DNA of 64,000 bases from contig CAJNBX010000001.1 of assembly GCA_905221115.1 (NCBI GenBank), forward strand, positions 310,001 to 374,000, given 5' to 3'. A program made the position numbers and the translations under genes. Position 1 is the stretch's first letter. The number at the start of each line of letters is the position of its first letter. This stretch comes from a bacterium. GTDB taxonomy: Bacteria; Bacillota; Bacilli; Lactobacillales; Streptococcaceae. Below, one piece after another: positions 1 to 10,963 of this stretch. A model generated the notes under the pieces. The model was given only the letters and a program-made list of their open reading frames with translations. It made no database searches and was not told where the DNA came from.

Positions 1-1304
1 ACAGGCTTACCTTGTTTATCCACTAAAATCTTCGCTTCATTGGTATCAAAATTGAGGGCACCACGTTTCACACGCATATTTTCTAAAGTTTCATGAAGCT
101 TGGCCATGAGTTCGATACTTGGAACAATTTTCTGATATTCTTGTCTCTTTTCCTTGTCTCCAGCTAGGATATCATTGACATCACTATAAGTCATACGGAA
201 GCTTGTCTTGATAACTGTTTGTGTAATGGTGTAATTGACCACACGACCATGTTTATCAATCTCCATAATGGCAGACTGAGTCAGACGGTCAACTTGAGGA
301 TTGAGGGAGCAGATGCCATTTGACAGTCGTTCTGGAAGCATTGGCACCACGCGGTCTGTCACATAAACAGAAGTCGCACGATTAAGGGCTTCCTTATCAA
401 GAGCCGAACCCTCGATCACATAGTAGGAAACATCTGCGATGTGAACCCCAAGCTCCAGATTTCCATTTTTCAAGGCCTTGATATGCACCGCATCGTCCAA
501 GTCCTTGGCATCAGCACCATCAATGGTAAAGGTAATCTCATCTCTTAGATCCAGACGACCTTCCATATCCTTTTGAGACGGAGCATCAGGCACACTTTCT
601 GCTTCCTTAAGAACAGCCTCTGGAAATTCTGAGACAATGTCCATTGATTCCAAAACCTCAAGAACATCAATTCCGACATCCGTTGAATGCCCCACCACAT
701 CAAGGACACTAGCAACAAAGAAATCATGTTTCTTGCTTGGGTATTTGTCGATAAAGACCTTGAGAACTTCTGCTCCTTCTAGTTTTAGAGCTGGTTTCTT
801 AACATAGATCGGTTGACTGATTTTCTGATTTTTCGAACGGATGTAGCCAGCATACTTGGGCTTTTCCTGATCTAGTACGATTTGACCGACAACGGTTGTC
901 AAACTGTGTTCTAGGATATCGATAATTTTTGCTTCTGCTGCTGTTCCTTTATTGCGGTCAGCGACTTTTTTGATGACGACCTCAACGGTATCACCATCAA
1001 TAGCATAGTTGACATCGTTTTTTCCTACAAAAAGGTCTTCCTCTTCCCCTTCCAGACTAACAAAGCCAAAGCCATTTTTATGGGCATGAAAAATCCCCTT
1101 GAGAGTAATCTCATGTTTTTTCTTGACTTCCAAAGTCAAAGTTCCATCTTCATCAAAGCGAATCTGGTGCTTTCTTTCCATTAGGGACAAGGTTTTAATC
1201 AACTCACGAAAATCCTTGGACTCGTCTTTTCCCAAAGCTTGAGCCAAGTCATTGACAGTTACCTTTCCCTTATCTTGTAAATATTCTTTTATTCTATCTT
1301 TCAT
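1..1304 (-). CDS. rnr: Ribonuclease R, N-terminal part (cut by window edge)
   Basis: RNase R (VacB) is a processive 3'-5' exoribonuclease that degrades structured RNA and takes part in rRNA and tmRNA quality control. About 434 codons are visible and the C-terminal part lies beyond base 1. The order seen is an N-terminal winged-helix segment, a cold-shock-like beta-barrel (near residues 70-130), then the start of the RNB nuclease domain. Near residue 260 that domain carries the acidic active-site cluster TIDGADAKDLDDAV. The start ATG at 1304 begins MKDRIKEYL. It follows secG in the same direction with a hairpin terminator between, as in other streptococci. Family assignment is secure. Confidence 0.95.
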   Translation of the reverse strand, partial: MKDRIKEYLQDKGKVTVNDLAQALGKDESKDFRELIKTLSLMERKHQIRFDEDGTLTLEVKKKHEITLKGIFHAHKNGFGFVSLEGEEEDLFVGKNDVNYAIDGDTVEVVIKKVADRNKGTAAEAKIIDILEHSLTTVVGQIVLDQEKPKYAGYIRSKNQKISQPIYVKKPALKLEGAEVLKVFIDKYPSKKHDFFVASVLDVVGHSTDVGIDVLEVLESMDIVSEFPEAVLKEAESVPDAPSQKDMEGRLDLRDEITFTIDGADAKDLDDAVHIKALKNGNLELGVHIADVSYYVIEGSALDKEALNRATSVYVTDRVVPMLPERLSNGICSLNPQVDRLTQSAIMEIDKHGRVVNYTITQTVIKTSFRMTYSDVNDILAGDKEKRQEYQKIVPSIELMAKLHETLENMRVKRGALNFDTNEAKILVDKQGKP

Positions 1305-1365
1305 ATTTTCTTTCTAGATTTTTTAATTTTCTTTTACTGTAAAACCTTCTCAAACATCATTTAAA

Positions 1366-1397
1366 AATAAAAAGAGGCAAAGACCTAGTCCTGCCCA
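1366..1397 (-). terminator. Terminator after secG
   Basis: Read on the minus strand, GGCAgGAC-TAG-GTCttTGCC forms an imperfect stem followed by TCTTTTTATTTTT. It lies between secG and rnr, so it probably ends or attenuates the long upstream operon before rnr. Confidence 0.6.
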
Positions 1398-1405
1398 TTA
1401 TTTTC

Positions 1406-1639
1406 TTATCTACTTGATAATACCGTCAATGCTAAGGCAATGGCTAGCCAGAAAAAGACTAAAATCCCTGTCAAACGCTGCATTACAGCTTCAAAACCGC
1501 GTGCTTTACTGCGTTCAAACAAATCACCTGAGCTGGCATCAAATACATTGCTGGATTGGTTTTTGGTTGGTTGCATGAAAATCGCAATCACAATCACAAC
1601 AGATAATACTAATAAAATGGTTAATAATAGGTTATACAT
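1406..1639 (-). CDS. secG: Preprotein translocase subunit SecG
   Basis: SecG is the small membrane subunit of the SecYEG channel. It helps SecA-driven protein export. The 77-residue product has two hydrophobic segments (about residues 2-22 and 55-75) joined by a polar loop with a KNQSSNVFDASSG-like region, the usual SecG layout and length. An AAGGAG Shine-Dalgarno sits just before the ATG at 1639. It follows rpmG in the same direction and precedes rnr, and the secG-rnr pairing is common in Firmicutes. Confidence 0.93.
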   Translation of the reverse strand: MYNLLLTILLVLSVVIVIAIFMQPTKNQSSNVFDASSGDLFERSKARGFEAVMQRLTGILVFFWLAIALALTVLSSR

Positions 1640-1678
1640 ATCAAACTCCTTAAAATCCTTATTATTTTACCATAAAAT

Positions 1679-1828
1679 CTACTTAGATTCAAGATGTAGG
1701 GTTACTTTTCTTTCCTTGGGACAATACTTTAAAACCTCAATCTTGTCTGGATGAGTTTTTGAGTTTTTACTGGTTAGGTAATTGATACTGCCACAAGAGG
1801 AGCATTTGAGATTAATTTTTACTCGCAC
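1679..1828 (-). CDS. rpmG: 50S ribosomal protein L33
   Basis: Short ribosomal protein of the large subunit, 49 residues, starting [14 protein letters not shown] chose the GTG at 1828 because it gives the exact family N-terminus. The G of this GTG is the last base of the pmrA stop codon (TAGTG), so translation is probably coupled. A CSSC pair is present, but the second zinc-ribbon pair is reduced to one cysteine (YCPKERK), so zinc binding is likely lost or altered. It is a very short gene that is easily missed. Streptococci carry several L33 paralogues; this is the one next to secG. Confidence 0.9.
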
Positions 1829-3027
1829 TAGATTTCCTTTACTTTTAATAATGTTCGAAATTGAAGAAGGTTAAAGAGACAACTAAAGGCAACACAAAGA
1901 CTTGTCGCATAAAATACTGCATGGTAGCCAAATTGACCTGCTACTGCAGAACCTGCCATAGGCCCAACGACACCTCCCAGATAAAAGAATACCTGATTAA
2001 AGGCAAATACCCTCGAAATACCAGCTTTGGGCGTCATCTTGCTGAGAAGGGCATTAACTCCGGGAATCAAGGCACCGGTTCCCAATCCAAAGAGGAAACG
2101 ATAGAGTCCTAGTTGAAGGGGGCTAGAGGCATTAGCACAGAGGAGATAGATGATGACTGAATAAAACTGGGCGACAACCAAGAGACGATGATTGCCCACT
2201 TTGTCACCTAGCTTGCCCATAACACCTGCACTCATCATGCTGGAAAAGCCCATACTGGATACAATCAAACCAGAGACAAAAAGAAGATTCTCTGTCTGGC
2301 CTAAGTCGCGCACATACAGAGCTAAGATAGGACCGATTGATTGGGCTGAAAATTGGATGACAAAACTGGTCAGAAAGAGGTTAACCAAGAGATAGGGATA
2401 TTTAACTGATGTAAACAATTCCTTTGTTGGAATGACCTTTTCCTTGGCTACTGGTTGAAAATCTTCCTTGATAAAGCAAATAGTCAAAATAGCAGCTAAA
2501 AATAGAAAACTACCAACCAGTAAAAAGACAGTACGAATGCCAAATAATTCTGCGATAAAGCCACCAATAAAGGGACCAGTTAGAGTACCTGCAACTACGC
2601 CTGTAGACAAAGTACCTAAGGCAGAGCCTGATTTTTCCTTGGGAACCTGACTAGCTATCAAGGCCATTGCATTGGGAACAAAACCCGTAAATACACCATT
2701 CAGTAAACGAAGAAAGATTAACCAATAAATATTTGGCACAAAAGCCAATCCCCCCATAGTGATAGTCATGGCCAGAGCAGCACGAATCATCATGGGTTTT
2801 CGGCCGTATTTATCAGCAAGGATTCCCCAGATAGGAGAAAAGAGCGCCGCGGAAATAGCAGAGACAGAAATAGCTAATCCTGCATAAAAAGCAGCTTGAT
2901 CACTCCCTACACCTAGATTTTCCACAAAGATGGGCATAAAAGGCACAACTAAGGAAATACTGGCTCCTGTCAGAAAATTACCAAACCAGGCAATGCGCAG
3001 ATTATCCTTCCAGTTAATCTCTGTCAT
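1828..3027 (-). CDS. pmrA: MFS multidrug efflux transporter PmrA
   Basis: Twelve-helix major facilitator drug/proton antiporter. In pneumococcus PmrA is linked to fluoroquinolone and dye efflux. The 399-residue product begins [19 protein letters not shown], behind a strong GGGAGG ribosome site, and has the MFS loop motif [11 protein letters not shown] (near residue 75) and a repeat of it ([11 protein letters not shown]) in the second half. The start overlaps the end of coaE by 14 bases, and the stop overlaps the rpmG start by one base. Drug specificity cannot be read from the sequence. Confidence 0.9.
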
Positions 3028-3619
3028 CTTGCTTACCTCCCTCAAGCAGGGAGAACACCTGAGTAAGAAGCTGGTCCTGATTTCCATTGTTGTTTAAAAC
3101 ATGGCTGGCCAAATCTTTCTTTTTCTCTAAAGGCCACTGGGCTGCCAGACGAAACTCAGCTTCATCTTTGGACAAGTGGTCCCTTTTCATTAAGCGTTCT
3201 ACTTGGACATCTCGGTCCACATAGACCAACCAAGTCTCATCAAACCAAGAGACGTAGTCCTGCTCAAAAAGTAGGGGAATATCCATGAAGAAAATCTCTT
3301 CTGTCTGAGCCAATTGGTCTCTTAACGTAGCTAGTTCCTCACGGATAATCTCCCCTTGAATTTGCTTAGACCATTCTTGCTCTTCAGGATTTGAAAAGAT
3401 GAGACTAGCTAGGAGAGGGCGATTGAGTTCTTCGTTTGCAAGGATGATTTCTTGCCCAAAGTGCTGGACTAGAGCCTTAACCAGACGACCACCAGGTTTC
3501 TGTAGTTGGTGGACGACTGCGTCGGCATCCACTACTTGAAAGCCTTGCTTTCTTAGAAAATTTGTCACAGTTGACTTACCAGAGGCAATTCCCCCAGTGA
3601 TTCCAATGATTTTTCCCAT
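3014..3619 (-). CDS. coaE: Dephospho-CoA kinase
   Basis: CoaE phosphorylates the 3'-hydroxyl of dephospho-CoA, the last step of coenzyme A synthesis, in the cytoplasm. The 201-residue product begins [17 protein letters not shown], with the P-loop GGIASGKST at residues 9-17, and later has the family stretch FMDIPLLFE. The ATG at 3619 follows AGGAGGGG and overlaps the mutM stop as TGATG, so the two genes are probably translationally coupled. The mutM-coaE pairing is widespread in Firmicutes. Confidence 0.95.
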   Translation of the reverse strand: MGKIIGITGGIASGKSTVTNFLRKQGFQVVDADAVVHQLQKPGGRLVKALVQHFGQEIILANEELNRPLLASLIFSNPEEQEWSKQIQGEIIREELATLRDQLAQTEEIFFMDIPLLFEQDYVSWFDETWLVYVDRDVQVERLMKRDHLSKDEAEFRLAAQWPLEKKKDLASHVLNNNGNQDQLLTQVFSLLEGGKQDDRD

Positions 3620-4443
3620 CAGCCCCTCCTTTGGCACTGAGGACAAAAGTGAGTTCCTCGTCCGCCTAGTTGGATTTTCTCAATGATGGTACCACAGCGT
3701 ACACATTCTCGACCAGCCTTATCATAGACCTGATGAAAATCCTGCATGGTTCCATCTTCCCCAAAGGCATTGGTATAGGTCCGGATGGTCGAGCCTCCTT
3801 TTTCAACAGCCTGACCCAAAACAGCAATGATCTGGTCATGAATGGCTGACGCTTCTGCTACTGTCAAAGTTTGCGAAGGTCTAGCTGGATGAACCTGAGC
3901 TCGCCAGAGAACTTCATCCACATAAATATTGCCAAGACCAGCTACCAAGGTCTGGTCTAAAAGGTGGGATTTGATAGGCTTTTTAGACTTAGCTAGGGCA
4001 GCTTGAAAGACCTGTAAATCAAAGTCTTGCTCCCTTGGTTCAGGACCTAATTTTTTAGAAATAAAGTAGGCATCTAAAAGGTCAGGCACCAAGAGTTCCA
4101 TGGTTCCAAACTTGCGTACATCCTCATAAACAAGCGTTCCACCGTCCTCAAACTGAAAGAAAACATGGGCATGCTTGCGTTCAGGTACTTGGTCTGGATA
4201 GTAAAAATACTTGCCCTCCATCCGCAGATGGGAAATCAAGACCTTATCTGTCAGGTAGAAAAGCAAATATTTGCCACGACGTCCCATTGACTCAACAATC
4301 TGACCAGGCACTTCCTTTTGAAACTCGTCCAAATCTGTCTTAATCATCTTGGGATAGCGAATTTCTACACTCGAAATCTTCTTTCCCAAAATCAATTTTT
4401 CTAAGCCACGACGAACGGTTTCAACCTCAGGTAATTCAGGCAT
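3619..4443 (-). CDS. mutM: Formamidopyrimidine-DNA glycosylase (Fpg)
   Basis: Base-excision repair enzyme that removes 8-oxoguanine and formamidopyrimidines and nicks the abasic site. The 274-residue product starts [13 protein letters not shown]. After removal of Met the proline is the catalytic nucleophile, so the ATG at 4443 must be the true start. The C-terminal zinc finger is visible as [10 protein letters not shown]...CPQCQRRG. It lies between era and coaE in one minus-strand operon. Confidence 0.96.
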   Translation of the reverse strand: MPELPEVETVRRGLEKLILGKKISSVEIRYPKMIKTDLDEFQKEVPGQIVESMGRRGKYLLFYLTDKVLISHLRMEGKYFYYPDQVPERKHAHVFFQFEDGGTLVYEDVRKFGTMELLVPDLLDAYFISKKLGPEPREQDFDLQVFQAALAKSKKPIKSHLLDQTLVAGLGNIYVDEVLWRAQVHPARPSQTLTVAEASAIHDQIIAVLGQAVEKGGSTIRTYTNAFGEDGTMQDFHQVYDKAGRECVRCGTIIEKIQLGGRGTHFCPQCQRRG

Positions 4444-4491
4444 AAGTCCTCCTTCTGTAAAAACAAGAAGCAGGCATGAGCCCACCTCTAC

Positions 4492-5391
4492 TTAGTATTC
4501 TTTTTCATTATAGCCAAAGTCAGCCAAATCTAGCTTTTTATCACGCCAGTTTTTCTTGACCTTGACCCATGTTTCTAGGAAAACCTTGTCTCCTAGCATG
4601 AGTTCGATATCACGACGGGCCATGCTACCAATTTTCTTAAGCATAGCACCACCTTTACCAATGATGATCCCTTTCTGGCTATCGCGCTCGACCATGATAG
4701 TTGCACGAATGTGAACCTTGTTTGTCTCTTCATCTCGTTTCATAGAATCCACAACTACTGCGACAGAATGCGGAATCTCTTCACGAGTTAGGTGCAAGAC
4801 TTTCTCACGAACCATTTCTGAAACCAAGAAACGCTCTGGATGGTCTGTAATTTGATCAGACGGGAAATATTGGAAACCTTCGTCCAGATTTTCACTCAAA
4901 ATATCCACTAGACGAGAGACGTTATTTCCCTGAAGAGCTGAGATTGGGACAATTTCCTTGAAGTCCATCTGGTTACGGAAGTCATCAATCTGAGACAAGA
5001 GCTGGTCTGGGTGAACCTTATCAATCTTGTTCACCACCAGAATAACAGGAACCTTGGCAGTCTTGAGACGCTCGATAATCATGTCGTCCCCCTTACCACG
5101 CGCCTCATCCGCAGGTACCATAAATAGAACTGTATCCACTTCACGAAGGGTGCTGTAGGCAGACTCAACCATGAAATCCCCAAGGGCTGTTTTAGGCTTG
5201 TGAATCCCTGGTGTATCGATAAAGATAATCTGCTCCTTATCGGTCGTGTAAATTCCCATAATTTTGTTGCGCGTTGTCTGCGCCTTGTCACTCATGATGG
5301 CAATCTTTTGCCCCATAACGTGATTTAAAAAAGTTGACTTCCCAACATTGGGACGTCCTAAAATGGCTACAAAGCCTGATTTAAATGTCAT
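4492..5391 (-). CDS. era: GTPase Era
   Basis: Essential Ras-like GTPase that binds the 3' end of 16S rRNA and checks 30S assembly. The 299-residue product carries G1 GRPNVGKST (residues 12-20), G3 DTPG (near 60), G4 NKID (near 121) and a C-terminal KH RNA-binding domain with [11 protein letters not shown] (about 246-256). Length matches the streptococcal family. It sits downstream of ybeY and dgkA, the conserved ybeY-dgkA-era order linking 16S rRNA maturation with 30S assembly. Confidence 0.97.
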   Translation of the reverse strand: MTFKSGFVAILGRPNVGKSTFLNHVMGQKIAIMSDKAQTTRNKIMGIYTTDKEQIIFIDTPGIHKPKTALGDFMVESAYSTLREVDTVLFMVPADEARGKGDDMIIERLKTAKVPVILVVNKIDKVHPDQLLSQIDDFRNQMDFKEIVPISALQGNNVSRLVDILSENLDEGFQYFPSDQITDHPERFLVSEMVREKVLHLTREEIPHSVAVVVDSMKRDEETNKVHIRATIMVERDSQKGIIIGKGGAMLKKIGSMARRDIELMLGDKVFLETWVKVKKNWRDKKLDLADFGYNEKEY

Positions 5392-5407
5392 AATTTCCTC
5401 TTACTGT

Positions 5408-5803
5408 TTAAAATAATAAATCCCAGATTCGTGGGAGAAAAATCAATGCGCCTGTTAAGGCTGCGAAAAGAGAGACCACTAATACCGCGCCAGCCGACAT
5501 ATCCTTGGCATTTTTAGCCAGCATAGAAAAGTGATAGTGACTGGCCAAATCCACCACATTTTCGATAGCAGAATTGATAATTTCAAAGGCTACTACCAAG
5601 AAAATGCTCAATAGGAGAAAGAGCCATTCGATTCGTGACACCTGAAAAACAAAACCTGCAAGAATGACTACAAGAGCCGTCACCGCATGTTTTCGCATAT
5701 TGCGTTCTTCCTTGATAGCAGTAAAAATCCCTGTGATGGCAAATTCTAAACTAGATATCAGGTCACGATTTTTCCATTTTCGTTTATTGTCTTGTGAGTC
5801 CAT
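5408..5803 (-). CDS. dgkA: Diacylglycerol/undecaprenol kinase
   Basis: Small integral-membrane kinase of the DgkA family. In Gram-positives these mainly phosphorylate undecaprenol, recycling the lipid carrier for wall synthesis. The 131-residue product has three hydrophobic segments and the family signature [13 protein letters not shown] near residues 74-86. Its start overlaps the end of ybeY by 20 bases, and era follows after 16 bases, so the three are probably made from one message. Confidence 0.92.
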   Translation of the reverse strand: MDSQDNKRKWKNRDLISSLEFAITGIFTAIKEERNMRKHAVTALVVILAGFVFQVSRIEWLFLLLSIFLVVAFEIINSAIENVVDLASHYHFSMLAKNAKDMSAGAVLVVSLFAALTGALIFLPRIWDLLF

Positions 5804-6281
5804 AGGCTGTCAAAATTTCTTCTTGTAAACCGAACATCTCCGCTTCTTCTTCCGGAGTGTAGTGATCATAGCCGTTGATATGTAAAAAGCCGTGTACTGC
5901 CAAGAAGCCCATCTCACGCTCAAAGCTATGGCCATATTCCTCGGCCTGCTCATGTGCCTTATCGATAGAGATGAACAGTTCCCCAATATAGGCATCAAAC
6001 TCAGATATCATCTCTGCCAATTCTGGATTTTCAAGTAAATCCTCTTCGTCAAAGGCAATTTCCAACTCTGGTTTATATTCAAGGCTGATAACATCTGTCG
6101 GACGGTCTGTGTCACGGTACTCCAGATTGAGTTCATGACTACGCTCATTGGTCACAAAGGTAACTGCCATCTCCTTGTCTTCTTTACCTAATTTTTGGGC
6201 TGCAAATTCCAAAATTTCTTGGGTTTGTTGCAACATTTCTTTTGAAACTTGACCAGTTTCATCTACCATTTCAATATACAT
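5784..6281 (-). CDS. ybeY: Endoribonuclease YbeY (rRNA maturation factor)
   Basis: Zinc-dependent endoribonuclease needed for 16S rRNA 3'-end processing and 70S quality control. The 165-residue product has the metal motif [11 protein letters not shown] (H-x3-H-x5-H) near residue 130 and the upstream family stretch [11 protein letters not shown] took the ATG at 6281 ([10 protein letters not shown]); a second in-frame ATG four codons on cannot be excluded. This is the first gene of the minus-strand operon running to secG, with an extended -10 just upstream. Confidence 0.94.
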   Translation of the reverse strand: MYIEMVDETGQVSKEMLQQTQEILEFAAQKLGKEDKEMAVTFVTNERSHELNLEYRDTDRPTDVISLEYKPELEIAFDEEDLLENPELAEMISEFDAYIGELFISIDKAHEQAEEYGHSFEREMGFLAVHGFLHINGYDHYTPEEEAEMFGLQEEILTAYGLTRQ

Positions 6282-6310
6282 GTGCTTCTCGTTTCTCTTT
6301 ACTTGGCTTT

Positions 6311-6356
6311 ATTATACCACATTTCCATGATTTTATTCTACCTTTTTGATATAATA
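6311..6356. promoter_or_regulatory. Divergent promoter region ybeY / fbpA
   Basis: On the minus strand an extended -10 (TGG-TATAAT, hexamer at 6311-6316) lies about 30 bases before ybeY. On the plus strand a TATAAT at about 6351-6356 lies 30 bases before fbpA, whose own ribosome site is AAGGAGAG. The -35 elements on both sides are weak. Confidence 0.6.
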
Positions 6357-6385
6357 CTATGGAATACAATCACAAGGAGAGAACG

Positions 6386-8041
6386 ATGTCATTTGACGGA
6401 TTTTTTTTACACCACATGGTTGAGGAATTGCGAAGAGAGTTAGTGAACGGTCGCATCCAGAAAATCAATCAGCCTTTTGAACAAGAGTTGGTCTTGCAAA
6501 TCCGCAGCAATCGCCAAAGCCATCGCCTGCTCCTTTCTGCCCATCCAGTTTTTGGACGCATTCAGCTGACCCAAACAACTTTTGAAAATCCAGCCCAACC
6601 ATCAACCTTTATCATGGTTTTGAGAAAGTATTTACAGGGGGCCCTGATTGAATCGATTGAGCAAGTGGAAAATGACCGTATTGTGGAAATGACAGTTTCC
6701 AATAAAAACGAGATTGGGGACCATATTCAGGCTACCTTGATTATCGAAATCATGGGGAAGCACAGTAATATTCTACTGGTTGATAAGAGCAGTCATAAAA
6801 TCCTCGAAGTTATCAAACATGTTGGCTTTTCACAAAATAGCTACCGCACCTTGCTTCCTGGGTCGACCTACATCGCTCCGCCAAGTACGGAATCTCTCAA
6901 TCCTTTTACTATCAAGGACGAGAAGCTCTTTGAAATCCTGCAAACACAGGAAACGACAGCTAAAAATCTTCAAAGCCTCTTTCAAGGTCTGGGACGCGAT
7001 ACGGCAAATGAATTGGAAAGCATACTGGTTAGTGAAAAACTTGCCACTTTCCGAAACTTTTTCAATCAAGAAACCAAGCCATGCTGGACTGAGACTTCCT
7101 TCAGTCCAGTTCCTTTTGCAAATCAGGTGGGAGAGCCTTTTGCCAGTCTTTCTGATTTGTTGGACACCTACTATAAGGATAAGGCTGAGCGCGACCGCGT
7201 CAAACAACAAGCCAGTGAACTGATTCGTCGTGTTGAAAATGAACTTCAAAAAAATCGCCATAAGCTGAAAAAACAAGAAAAAGAGTTACTGGCGACAGAC
7301 AACGCTGAAGAATTTCGCCAAAAAGGAGAATTGCTAACAACATTCCTCCACCAAGTGCCTAACGACCAAGACCAGGTTATCCTAGACAACTACTACACCA
7401 ACCAACCTATCACGATTGCACTTGATAAGGCTCTGACTCCCAACCAGAATGCCCAACGCTACTTTAAACGTTATCAGAAATTAAAAGAAGCTGTCAAATA
7501 CTTGACTGATCTAATTGAGGAAACCAAGGCAACCATTCTCTATCTAGAAAGTGTGGAAACTGTTCTCAACCAAGCTGGACTAGAAGAAATCGCTGAAATC
7601 CGTGAAGAATTAATTCAAACTGGCTTTATCCGCAGAAGACAACGGGAGAAAATCCAGAAACGTAAAAAACCAGAACAATACCTAGCAAGCGATGGCAAAA
7701 CCATCATCTACGTCGGTAGAAACAATCTGCAAAATGAGGAACTAACCTTTAAAATGGCACGCAAGGAGGAACTTTGGTTCCATGCCAAGGATATTCCTGG
7801 AAGCCATGTTGTCATCTCAGGAAATCTTGACCCATCTGATGAAGTCAAGACAGACGCAGCAGAGCTGGCCGCCTACTTCTCTCAAGGTCGCCTGTCAAAT
7901 CTGGTGCAGGTGGATATGATTGAAGTCAAGAAACTCAATAAACCAACTGGTGGAAAACCCGGCTTTGTCACTTACACAGGACAAAAGACCCTCCGTGTCA
8001 CACCAGACCCAGAAAAAATCGCATCCATGAAAAAATCCTGA
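6386..8041 (+). CDS. fbpA: Rqc2/RqcH family fibronectin-binding protein (PavA)
   Basis: Homologue of pneumococcal PavA and Bacillus RqcH. The family recruits tRNA-Ala to stalled 50S-peptidyl-tRNA complexes and adds C-terminal alanine tails; the streptococcal members are also described as surface fibronectin binders without a signal peptide. The 551-residue product begins MSFDGFFLHHMVEEL, has an NFACT-N domain, a central coiled coil (about 280-420) and a C-terminal NFACT-R domain with ELWFHAKDIPGSHVVI. The ATG at 6386 follows AAGGAGAG; an upstream in-frame ATG at 6359 has no ribosome site. The neighbouring lytB gene expected from pneumococcus is absent. Confidence 0.93.
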   Translation: MSFDGFFLHHMVEELRRELVNGRIQKINQPFEQELVLQIRSNRQSHRLLLSAHPVFGRIQLTQTTFENPAQPSTFIMVLRKYLQGALIESIEQVENDRIVEMTVSNKNEIGDHIQATLIIEIMGKHSNILLVDKSSHKILEVIKHVGFSQNSYRTLLPGSTYIAPPSTESLNPFTIKDEKLFEILQTQETTAKNLQSLFQGLGRDTANELESILVSEKLATFRNFFNQETKPCWTETSFSPVPFANQVGEPFASLSDLLDTYYKDKAERDRVKQQASELIRRVENELQKNRHKLKKQEKELLATDNAEEFRQKGELLTTFLHQVPNDQDQVILDNYYTNQPITIALDKALTPNQNAQRYFKRYQKLKEAVKYLTDLIEETKATILYLESVETVLNQAGLEEIAEIREELIQTGFIRRRQREKIQKRKKPEQYLASDGKTIIYVGRNNLQNEELTFKMARKEELWFHAKDIPGSHVVISGNLDPSDEVKTDAAELAAYFSQGRLSNLVQVDMIEVKKLNKPTGGKPGFVTYTGQKTLRVTPDPEKIASMKKS

Positions 8042-8064
8042 TTTTACTTGTAATCAGGATTTTT
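8031..8064. terminator. Terminator between fbpA and pyrDb
   Basis: A 13-base-pair inverted repeat (AAAAATCCTGATT...AATCAGGATTTTT) with a short loop and T-rich flanks on both sides. It overlaps the fbpA stop codon and can work for both convergent genes. Confidence 0.85.
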
Positions 8065-8115
8065 AACATACTTTCTTAACATGCTGTAGACAATCATGAA
8101 AAAATTTATTACAGC

Positions 8116-9865
<1,750 letters not shown>

Positions 9866-10050
9866 GACTTTTCCTCCTTAAATTTTAAGGGGACCAGACA
9901 AAGAAAAGACCTTGCTAGTGCAAGGTCTCAGTTAAAATCGTACAAGACAAGAGAGCACACTCAAAAAGTCTCCTCTAGAAAATTGTACTATTCTTTTATC
10001 TGACACCTTGTGAGTCTCTCTGGACTCCCCTTAAAGGTTAAATTTTTATT
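9866..10050 (-). promoter_or_regulatory. PyrR-dependent pyr attenuator leader
   Basis: The leader before pyrK contains a PyrR-binding stem-loop at 10006-10037. On the minus strand it reads CCTTTAAG..., then the conserved hairpin-loop core AGTCCAGAGAGACT, closed by CACAAGG. This is followed by a strong terminator at 9901-9928 (AGACCTTGC-loop-GCAAGGTCT plus TTTT). The classic model is that UMP-loaded PyrR stabilises the binding loop and frees the terminator; without UMP an antiterminator forms. The PyrR gene itself is not in the window. Confidence 0.9.
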
Positions 10051-10079
10051 AGTATACTCTTTCAACCAAAAAAAGTCAA
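10051..10079 (-). promoter_or_regulatory. Promoter of pyrK-pyrDb
   Basis: TTGACT (10074-10079) and TATACT (10051-10056) on the minus strand, with exactly 17 bases between. Transcription would start near 10044, just before the PyrR-binding loop. Confidence 0.85.
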
Positions 10080-10105
10080 GTAGAAAACGAACATTCTACT
10101 TGACT
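10074..10105 (-). terminator. Terminator of gloA, overlapping the pyrK -35
   Basis: Twelve-base-pair perfect stem AGTCAAGTAGAA / TTCTACTTGACT followed on the minus strand by a run of seven T. It ends the gloA message. Its descending arm contains the TTGACT hexamer of the pyrK promoter. Confidence 0.85.
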
Positions 10106-10113
10106 TCACTAGA

Positions 10114-10494
10114 TTATTTTTCACGAATGACTTCGACCTTGTAGCCATCAGGGTCTTTGACAAAGTAATAGTTAGGTGCAGTTCCTGGTAGACCATTTGG
10201 CTCAGTCACTTCATAGCCTTTGGCACTGTGCTCTTGATGAAGCACCTCAAGATCAGGTGTACTGAGGGCGATATGGGCAAACCCATCTCCAACCACATAA
10301 GGGCCGTGATTATAGTTATAAGTCAACTCCAACTCATAGTCGTCACCTTCAAGACCTAGATAGACAATCGTGAAGGCATGGTCTGGAAAATCTCTGCGAC
10401 GCAATTCTTTAAATCCAAAAGCATCTTGATAGAATGCAATTGATTTTTCAAGATTTTCTACACGCAAGCAAGTGTGTAGCATTTTTGAAGCCAT
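10114..10494 (-). CDS. gloA: Lactoylglutathione lyase (glyoxalase I family)
   Basis: VOC-fold metalloenzyme that isomerises the methylglyoxal-thiol hemithioacetal to a lactoyl thioester. The 126-residue product has the two betaalphabeta halves and the usual metal ligands: H7 in LHTCLRV, an E in YELELTYN, H in FAHIALST and E in YKVEVIRE. Length is typical. A good AAAGGAG site precedes the ATG. It lies 58 bases after rplT with a hairpin between, so it may be partly read through from the infC operon. Confidence 0.9.
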   Translation of the reverse strand: MASKMLHTCLRVENLEKSIAFYQDAFGFKELRRRDFPDHAFTIVYLGLEGDDYELELTYNYNHGPYVVGDGFAHIALSTPDLEVLHQEHSAKGYEVTEPNGLPGTAPNYYFVKDPDGYKVEVIREK

Positions 10495-10512
10495 ATTTTT
10501 CTCCTTTATTTT

Positions 10513-10545
10513 GAAAAAGACTGGGACAATTCTGTTCCAGTCTTA
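10513..10545 (-). terminator. Terminator after rplT
   Basis: On the minus strand AAGACTGG-AACAGAATTGTC-CCAGTCTT is followed by TTTT. It closes the infC-rpmI-rplT operon before gloA. Confidence 0.8.
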
Positions 10546-10552
10546 TCAGTTA

Positions 10553-10912
10553 TTATTTACTAAGTTTTGCTTTAGCTGCATCTGCAAGAGCTGTGAAAGC
10601 TGCTGCATCGTTAACAGCCAAGTCCGCAAGCATTTTACGGTTAACTTCGATCTCAGCCAATTTCAAACCATGCATCAATTGTGAGTATGAAAGTCCGTTC
10701 ATACGAGCTGCCGCGTTGATACGAGTGATCCACAATTTGCGGAAGTCACGTTTTTTCTGACGACGATCACGGTATGCATAGTAGTAAGAGTTCATTACTT
10801 GTTCTTTTGCAGTACGGAACAAGATGTGTTTAGCTCCATAGTAACCTTTTGCTAATTTAAGAATACGTTTACGACGTTTGCGCGATACAACGCCACCTTT
10901 AACACGTGCCAT
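10553..10912 (-). CDS. rplT: 50S ribosomal protein L20
   Basis: Assembly protein of the large subunit and, in many Firmicutes, the repressor of its own infC-rpmI-rplT operon. The 119-residue product begins [26 protein letters not shown], the canonical L20 N-terminus with a very basic tail that binds 23S rRNA. It is the last gene of the operon, 51 bases after rpmI. Confidence 0.98.
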   Translation of the reverse strand: MARVKGGVVSRKRRKRILKLAKGYYGAKHILFRTAKEQVMNSYYYAYRDRRQKKRDFRKLWITRINAAARMNGLSYSQLMHGLKLAEIEVNRKMLADLAVNDAAAFTALADAAKAKLSK

Positions 10913-10963
10913 GTTTTATTTCCTCCAAATATTTCCTAGAATTGTTTACTTACAGTCAAGCTA

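Noticed and set aside
1440..1754. Plus-strand frame of 104 codons across secG and rpmG
   Set aside because: It covers two real minus-strand genes and has no ribosome site or recognisable sequence.
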